The notes under the pieces: generated by a model | Databases searched by the model: none | What the model was told of the DNA's origin: nothing | Seen by the model: only the letters and a program-made list of their open reading frames with translations | Assembly (NCBI RefSeq): GCF_000196515.1 | Contig: NC_014248.1 | Location: forward strand, 744,001-808,000 | From: 'Nostoc azollae' 0708 | GTDB taxonomy: Bacteria; Cyanobacteriota; Cyanobacteriia; Cyanobacteriales; Nostocaceae | Direction: 5' to 3' | Length of the DNA stretch: 64,000 nucleotides | Part shown: in pieces, positions 57,710 to 64,000 of the stretch | How positions within the stretch are numbered: the first letter of the stretch is position 1 | Layout: every line of letters starts with the position of its first letter | Program-made: the position numbers and the translations under genes

Positions 57710-58858
57710 TATATAGGAATAGTATTTGATTTATGAAAATGCCCCGTACATCTGGAGAGACGGAAAATCAAAGGTATTGTTTTGAATGAACCACTCAAAC
57801 ATCCACTTAAGATGAGAAAATGTTGTGATTAAAGCACAAAAATGTCGCAGCCAAGTTTTCCCTTGCAACCAAACATCTTCTATGGGGTTTTGAGAGGGAC
57901 AGTTAGGAGCAAAGCGGACGCAATAAATTTTCCATTGCTCTAAAGGTAAACCTTGGTTAATAGATGCTAAAAAATTTTGAATTTCTTTTGAACAATGATA
58001 ACTAGCTCCATCCCAAAAAATAAGTAATTGTTGGTTAAGTGACTCTTATAGTAAATAGCTGAGAGAATCAATAGTATTTTTTGAGTTAGCTGTATCATAG
58101 GTTCTCAAGAATAAATTTTTACCTAAATAGTCAACTGCTCCATAATAAGTTTGTTTATCTCATTCGTTACTAATACTAATTGGAATGCTTATTTCTTGGT
58201 TAGTTCTACCCGAAACATATCCAATGCTATCTCCCCAAAGTAAATGACACTCATCTAATAGCAAAACTCTCAATAGCGTAGCTCCTATATCTTCTCGGCG
58301 GCTCGCCAACAATGATGAAATCTCTTTTTTTTTGCGGCAACTGCTTCTTCATTAGCTTTTGGATTTGCTGAAGATGTTTTCTTCCAACTAATTCCTGCCG
58401 CATCAAACAAGTCGTAATAACTACCTTTTGATTCATAAAGTACATCATATTCAAAGGCCAATTCATACTCAAGTTCGCCAAGCTCCCAACATTCATTCGT
58501 TTGTAACCAAGCCAGTACTTCTTCTCTTTGTTGAGTATTCAAGTGGCTTTTTCTCCCTTTGTGTTTCAGGCGCAGTCCTAAAATTCCATCTTTCTCATAG
58601 GCTTATTTCCATGTTGTTATTGAACCAACTGAAACATCTAAAATTGTTTGAATTTCCTCATACTTCTAGCTTTGATAAACCAGCTTCACTGCCAATGCTT
58701 TTCTTACTTCCATTCCATCTGGACGCTCATCTATAAATTCTTGTAGTTCTGCAATTTTAGATTGTAGCTCCTGGTTGGTCATTGTTAGCTATTAGACAAG
58801 ACATTTCCTCAGTATTATCCCTTAGTCTTTTTCAAAAATGAAATATGATTTCTATATA
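57710..58858 (-). mobile_element. IS630-family insertion sequence, degenerate, with both ends
   Basis: About 27-bp terminal repeats (TATATAGGAATAGTATTTGA on the left; complement of the right end TATATAGAAATCATATTTCA) enclose a decayed transposase: MTNQELQSKIAELQEFIDER, VRKALAVKLVYQS, LGLRLKHKGRKSHLNTQQ, FDAAGISWKKTSSANPKA, and far downstream KTWLRHFCALITTFSHLKWM. Many stops and frameshifts occur in the catalytic half. It is distinct from the IS630 piece at 8086-8644. Confidence 0.85.
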
Positions 58859-58939
58859 ATATTTGAATCGTACGGTAAATGATTGTTATCTCTGCCTGTT
58901 TTAGGTTTAGTGATCGCACACTTTTTGTCCCACCTCATA

Positions 58940-59430
58940 AAATTGTGTTGCCCTCGGTGTAAAGTCAGCCGAAGCCATGTATATCGGTTTAGCAACTTAG
59001 AAAAATCCCCAAACAAAACGCAAAACCATATTCCAAGTCATCGCCTTTAATCCTGAACAACCTGCATTACATATACCAGACGTTAATACTCAATTAGATA
59101 AGATTCAATTACCTGATAATTTTCTTTTGGATTTTGGTTCAAGAGGAGATGATGATCAAGTTTTCAACCAGATAGATGGTGGTAAAACTGCCAGCACAGC
59201 AATAGATAAGTAGGTGAGCGGAAAAATTCATAACTATGTCATGGCGAATGTAGCAAAGGGGAATCAAGCAATCCCAAGAGTTTTAAGTAATTTACATTTC
59301 GTTACAGAGTTATGTTTATTTGTGTCTCTCTACTTAAATGGACAATTTATATTAGTATATAATTTCAATTAGGAGCATCATTCACTACAGAGGTTACGTT
59401 AATTTCTAGCGATGAAAACTTTTCACAGAT
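58940..59430 (+). pseudogene. devC: DevC-type permease pseudogene fragment
   Basis: Frames read AEAMYIGLAT, stop, KRKTIFQVIAFNPEQPALHI, DVNTQLDKIQLPDNFLLDF, GSRGDDDQVFNQIDGGKTAS and then broken GKIHNYV. DevC proteins (FtsX-like permease of the DevBCA pump) have this periplasmic region with 'LDKIQLPDTFLFDxxSR'. The membrane segments at both ends are lost. Confidence 0.7.
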
Positions 59431-59606
59431 CTGTACCAGAAGATTAGCACTAAGTATAAATCTCGCTTTAAGACCCTGAGGATATGTTTTAAATAGGGAA
59501 GGTTAAATTGTAGTTAAGCAACAGCACAACCCAAAACAAATTCTGATATAACTTGGGTTTCCTTACGTCAACACAAGTTATATCAATGTCAAATTAACAA
59601 TTGATT

Positions 59607-60090
59607 ATGCAAACTATTGATGTGACAAAACCAGTAATTTCCATTCAAACTATCGACCATTTTCCTGAAAAAGTACAACTCCACAAACAAGTTTTATTTA
59701 ATATCAACCTCAACTAATGGTGAGGTAATGGTGAGGTGAAGTAGTCATCATTACTGGTTCATATGGTTATGGTAAAATCACTTTATTAACCTTAGCAGGT
59801 GGACTACGTTCTGATCAATATGAGAGTTTACTATTATTAGATAATGAACTCTTTAATGTTAGTACTCAACAACTACTCCAAGCGCGACGCAGCTATGCTT
59901 ATATTTTTTGATCTTATAATTTACATGGAAGTTGAACAGCAATTCGAAATGTAAGAATGGGTTTAGAATTGCAATCGAACATATCAACGCAAGAAATGCT
60001 CAATCGTTCAAGAGCAATCTTGGAAAAATTAGGATTAGGAAACAAACTTAATTACTATCTAGCTAGATTATCAGGGGTACAGAAAGAATG
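59607..60090 (+). pseudogene. devA: DevA-type ATPase pseudogene
   Basis: It starts MQTIDVTKPVISIQTIDHF. After a frame change it reads VVIITGSYGYGKITLLTLAG, where the Walker A motif GPSGSGKTT has decayed to GSYGYGKIT. It continues with GLRSDQYESLLLLDNELFNV, stop, NLHGS, stop, RMGLELQSNISTQEMLNRSR and LGLGNKLNYYLARLSG. This is the MacB/DevA-type ATPase order with the signature region following. Multiple stops and a ruined P-loop show it is dead. Confidence 0.78.
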
Positions 60091-60289
60091 AGTTGCGATC
60101 AAACTTAAAATTAGTCAGTCAGCCGAAAACTGTTTACCATGAGTTTCATATTATCCACTTGTGGGAACAATCAACACAGAAATTTCGACTGTTCCCAGTT
60201 TATTACCATTTCCTGTCCTGACTTAGATAAATGATCCTACAATAGATAGAAAATTACAAATCACATCACAGTTTGCACAATGTTTCCAA

Positions 60290-61565
60290 GATTAGCGAAA
60301 GCCAAATCGGATTGACCATTCAATAGAGAGCTTAATTAAACAAAGAATATACGGGCTGGTCATGGGGTATGAAGACTTGAATGACCACGAAGAATTACGT
60401 CATGACCAGATGTTTGCTATAGCATTAGGAAAAAGCATTGGAGTAGAGAATGAACCTGGAACATTGTCCTGAAGATGTGGAACAAGGAGCAGACAGCGGG
60501 TACCATAAAATCGGGGATTCTTCATCAGCAATTGAAAGCTTATTTGTCAAAATATTTCTAGAATCTTACGCCAAAGAACCAAGATAAATTGTTTTGGATT
60601 TAGATGTAACTGATGACTTAGTACACGGCTATCAGGAGCAGGTTTTCTTCAATACTTATGATGGGGGATACTGCTATGCTCCACTTTATATTTTCTGTGG
60701 AAAACATCTATTAGCAGCCAAACTTCGCCCTTCAAACGTAGACCCAGCATTTGGGGCATTATCAGAACTACAAAGAGTGATTAAACAAATAGGTCAACAA
60801 TAGAAGAATGTTGAGATTTTAGTAGGTGGAGATAGTGCTTATTCTAGAGACGATATCATGACATGGTGTGAATCCCAAATGGGTGTGGATTATGTTTTTG
60901 GATTGGCGCAAAATAGTCGTTTAATTGGGATGACTAGAACGACTCAAAGTAGAGCATCCCTTGAGTTTGAGCAAAAACTATCAACAGTAGTCTCATTCTT
61001 AGAAACTATGTTTAAACCAGATGAAGAACTTGCAGAATTTGCTGGTGACTTGATTAATAACTCAATTTGCTATAAATCTTTAGACTATAAAGCTCGTGAA
61101 TCTTGGAGCCGTAGTCGTCGTGTTGTTTTTAAAGTTGAATATGGAGTAAAAGGGACTAATGTTCGTTTTGTTGTAACTTCAGTCTCTACTAATAAAGTAC
61201 CTCCTAGTCAAATATATAGACAAAAATATTGTCAGCGAGGTGAGATGGAAAATCATTTTCAAGAACAACAATTAGAACTTTTTAGTGATAGAACAAGCAA
61301 CGATACATTTACGGTAAATCAATTAGGTTTATGGTTCTCTTCTATAGCTTAGGTTTTGCTCAATGCCTTGGGTCAAAAATGTTTAGCTAAAACCGAATTA
61401 CAAAATGCTACTGTTGGGACTATTCGTACCAAATTATTACAGTTAGGAGCTTTAATTACTGTAAGTACACGTCCCATTTTAATTGCGATTACTAGTTCTT
61501 GCCCATACAGACATATCTTTGCTACTGCTCATAAACGCTTAATAATGCTGACTAATACTGCTTAA
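60290..61565 (+). pseudogene. IS1380-family transposase pseudogene
   Basis: Pieces in order: LVMGYEDLNDHEELRHDQMF (with frame changes), IVLDLDVTDDLVHGYQEQVF (catalytic Asp), YCYAPLYIFCGKHLLAAKLR, VEILVGGDSAYSRDDIMTWC (second Asp region), VDYVFGLAQNSRLIGM, SQIYRQKYCQRGEMENHFQE (Glu) and CPYRHIFATAHKRLIMLTNT. This is the full IS1380 order. At least three stops (60584, 60801, 61350 areas) interrupt it. Confidence 0.85.
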
Positions 61566-61859
61566 TTTGAAGTTAAATTGCCTTTTACTTATTTCTAATT
61601 AATCATACTTCGCCCTTGGGTTGATTCAAGTCTTGTTTTGTCATGCTTAATTTTATGAACAGAGCATTTTGATTTTACTACCAATAAAAAGATAGTGACT
61701 ATTTTAGCTTTATAAATGCGATTTTATATTTAATTTATCTCTGCGATTCAGTTTTGATTGATGATGTATCAAAATTTAGTCTCACATCAGGTCATGTGAA
61801 TTTATTTCTTACTGCTTGTGAGAAATCCCGGCTAAGGGTGAAGTGCAACTGGTAAAGTA

Positions 61860-62377
61860 ACTTCCTTACCTATAGGTAGGCATTTGTGAGCTATTTGGCG
61901 GTAAAATTATCAAATTATAAGGTGTCCAAATAGATGTAAGGTTTAAATGTTTTAACATATCTATATCAGAATTTAAATCATTCAAAAATGCACCATTAGG
62001 ACGCCTTTATACACAACCAGGAAGCGGAAAACCAAAAGCAATTATTATTCCATAATGAGGTGATTAAATTGTGATAAACCTCTTAATTTGATTAATTCCC
62101 CCCAGTCTTTGAATGTAATAACGGCTGACAATTACCCCATACTAAAACCTACTAAATCTAATGGTTGTTGTGGTTTAAAGGTAGCAGCCACATAATCAGC
62201 AACGTACTGTGCCAACTAATCTAGAACTACAGGGCCATTATTAGGTAATAAATCCAAAGTATGCGCAGACCAACCCCGCTGTCTGAGGTAAAACGCCATT
62301 CTGTTGAAAATAGCCCCGGTGTCATGAATACCATGCACTAACAAGACGGGATTGCGTTGTTTATTCTCACTATTCAT
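61860..62377 (-). pseudogene. Alpha/beta hydrolase (lipase-like) pseudogene
   Basis: From the ATG at 62377: NSENKQRNPVLLVHGIHDTG, AIFNRMAFYLRQRGWSAHTL, LPNNGPVVLD, stop, LAQYVADYVAATFKPQQPLD, LVGFSMG (nucleophile elbow with Ser), stop, then PNGAFLNDLNSDIDMLKHLN and SIWTPYNLIILP. This is a small triacylglycerol-lipase-like protein common in cyanobacteria. Stops and a deletion in the middle inactivate it. Confidence 0.78.
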
Positions 62378-62734
62378 TCCGACTATTCTTAATTAATTAA
62401 GTACGAAATATAACTAAGTACCTTACTTACTGACAATGAGATTATGACAGTTTATGCAGCTAATTAGTTGATGTTAATTTTTATTAAGGAACTTCTCAGA
62501 ATCTTGCTCATAGTTACAGTAAGATTTAATAATTAGTCCGCAGTGTCTATAGGTTGCCAATAGTTCTAGTCAAGTTATAACAATTGCGTTATAGGTATGA
62601 TTACAAGCTGATTGAGTAAAAATGCCTAAAAAAATTATTACCCGAAACAATTATGGGAACATAAACTTACATTATGTTGCCATAATTAATCAATGCGGTG
62701 ATATTGTAAGATATTAAAGACAGGAGAAATCTTA
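62378..62734. other. Intergenic, promoter side of the small protein gene
   Basis: No gene recognised. AT-rich. It contains the ribosome site AGGAGA about 10 bases before the ATG at 62735. Confidence 0.5.
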
Positions 62735-63094
62735 ATGTTCAGGTTTATCGAAAATTTAATCGGTGGGATTTTAGGTTTCATTACTGGGCTATTTGGCAAT
62801 AAAGATGGCTACTACTTGGAACTAAAGGAAGAAGTTGCTGAAACCAAACCAGTAGCAGCTAAACCAGCAGTAGCCCCAGCAGCGAAAGCAGAACCTGCTA
62901 AAGTAGCTAAGGCATCAGTAAAAGCAGAACCCGCTAAAGCAATCAAAGCAGAACCTGCTAAACCAGTAGCACCAACTGAAACTACCTTTGCACCTAAGTA
63001 TTTGATTCCTTCATCTTCTAACGATCGTCGTCGTCCCGGTGCGAACATGAACACTTATATGGATATGGCGCGTCAAGTGAAAGTTCCTGGTTAA
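62735..63094 (+). CDS. Small Ala/Lys/Pro-rich protein with amphipathic N-terminus
   Basis: 119 residues. The N-terminus MFRFIENLIGGILGFITGLF is an amphipathic or membrane-associating helix. The middle (about 45-85) is a low-complexity tract of AEPAK-type repeats (AKAEPAKVAKASVKAEPAKA). The C-terminus is more specific: APKYLIPSSSNDRRRPGANM, then NTYMDMARQVKVPG. I do not recognise the family. A good ribosome site (ACAGGAGAAAT) and the intact frame among decayed neighbours indicate a real gene. It may be a membrane-tethered adaptor; that is a guess from composition only. Confidence 0.8.
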   Translation: MFRFIENLIGGILGFITGLFGNKDGYYLELKEEVAETKPVAAKPAVAPAAKAEPAKVAKASVKAEPAKAIKAEPAKPVAPTETTFAPKYLIPSSSNDRRRPGANMNTYMDMARQVKVPG

Positions 63095-63498
63095 GTTTGT
63101 CAAATGCTTATTGATGAGTAAATTTTAGATTTTAGATTGATGATTTTAGATTTATGTATCACCTCAAAGTAGGTGGCTGGAAATCTTTTTGGATTTGGCA
63201 TTTTTAAATGTCAAGACTTACACGAATGGAATATTCCTAGGATGCATCAGACATATAAATTTGCTTAATAGTGACAGATTTTCGACATCTGAAGCAGTCT
63301 ATAAGAGATATTCTGTGTAATAATTGCGTAAGTCTTAGAATTTATTGAATTATGTAATCCAAAATCCAATATCTAAAACCTAAAATTTCCCTGACCATTA
63401 CACTGACGAAATAAACCACCAACTCCAAATCTATGGACAGCTTATGCGGTATTCATCTCTAATTGTTAATTTTTAATTCTTAATTCCTTTCTGTGATA
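63095..63498. other. Intergenic with low-complexity repeats
   Basis: No gene. Degenerate heptamers (gattttagatt, ccaaaatccaatat, ttaatttttaattctt) occur at 63125-63150, 63358-63390 and 63455-63480. Confidence 0.55.
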
Positions 63499-64000
63499 CT
63501 AGAATTTATTTGCCACATCTTTAACAAATACAATTCCACTGTATAAATCAAATGCTGAATCCCAATTGGTCTTTTCTCTCCTAAATACTTGAAGATGAGA
63601 GGGAATTTGATTTAGCACTTCTATTTGATCTAAAACGGTTTCACCAAAGGGCTGGAACTTTTACCAGGTTTTGATTTGACATAAATGCTATTGAACCCAT
63701 TTTATCAAACTATTCCAGTTTTTTCTAATTTTATTTTTATTTTGGTTGCCTTGGGGAGTGATTTCTAAACCCTGTTGAAATTCATAACCGTTGTCATAAA
63801 TTTGCAAAATACTATTTCTTGCAGGTAAGTGTAAATCACAGAATTGGGCATAGTCTGGAGTTTGGGTTTTTCATTCTAGTTTACCACTGACGTTAATATC
63901 TACTACTTGTTTAAAAATGGCCAACAGTTCTACCACTCTAGCTGTTACTTCTAACCAGTCCAAATTGATAGAACCAGGTTGATTTTCGCTATTTTGACAA
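63499..64000 (-). pseudogene. Unidentified protein, C-terminal part, interrupted, runs off window
   Basis: A frame from the right edge ends at the TAG at 63499: NSENQPGSINLDWLEVTARV, VELLAIFKQVVDINVSGKLE, stop, YAQFCDLHLPARNSILQIYD, QQGLEITPQGNQNKNKI, stop, then FGETVLDQIEVLNQIPSHLQ and DSAFDLYSGIVFVKDVANKF. Three in-frame stops. I cannot name the family. The rest lies beyond the window. Confidence 0.6.

Overview
The window looks like chromosomal DNA of a filamentous, heterocyst-forming cyanobacterium (Nostocales). Supporting signs are two HetP-family proteins, a decayed devBCA-type exporter locus, GCGATCGC (HIP1) palindromes, heptanucleotide tandem repeats between genes, and cyanobacterial versions of recA, cysS, smc and rsmG. 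The DNA is AT-rich and heavily eroded: at least ten ordinary genes survive only as frames broken by stops or frameshifts, and insertion sequences of at least seven families are mostly dead. That profile resembles a symbiont undergoing genome reduction, such as the Azolla cyanobiont 'Nostoc azollae'. The organism name is my inference and was not tested.

Layout. 0-9 kb: dtd, a CobW-type metallochaperone and cysS, with Uma2, four-helix-bundle and TldD pseudogenes, then a patchwork of ISAs1, IS701 and IS630 remnants. A 99-bp repeat occurs at both ends of this block in opposite orientation. 9-16 kb: MoeB-rhodanese, a MITE, an MFS pseudogene with three in-frame stops, recA and a GH116 glycosidase. 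16-22 kb: a long almost gene-free tract holding hetP, a second MITE and one apparently intact IS5-type element with a canonical -1 slippery site.

22-33.3 kb: the most interesting part, two convergent operons that together look like a complete peptide natural product (RiPP) system. The rightward operon has an HTH regulator that resembles the DNA-binding half of an IS630 transposase, a C39-peptidase ABC exporter, an HlyD adaptor and a parvulin-type isomerase. The leftward operon has three small precursor-like peptides (two sharing a DSExF leader, one with a classical double-glycine leader), an APH-fold kinase, a HopA1-family protein and a second, short HetP-family gene. Kinase plus HopA1 is the dehydration pair known from class V lanthipeptides and thioamitides, but none of the three cores contains cysteine. 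The expected chemistry is therefore dehydration without lanthionine rings, or something new. The exporter would remove the leader at GG while secreting the peptide.

33.3-46.5 kb: an IS701 remnant, an inactive/active M16 protease pair, a TetR regulator, a PPC-domain secreted protein, ComF, VapBC and GNAT remnants, then smc and a PRC-barrel protein. 46.5-64 kb: mostly decayed (IS1634, IS66, SDR, IS701, amidase, devB, IS630, devC, devA, IS1380 and lipase remnants), with intact genes for a twin-arginine-signal superoxide dismutase, RsmG and a small Ala/Lys/Pro-rich protein.
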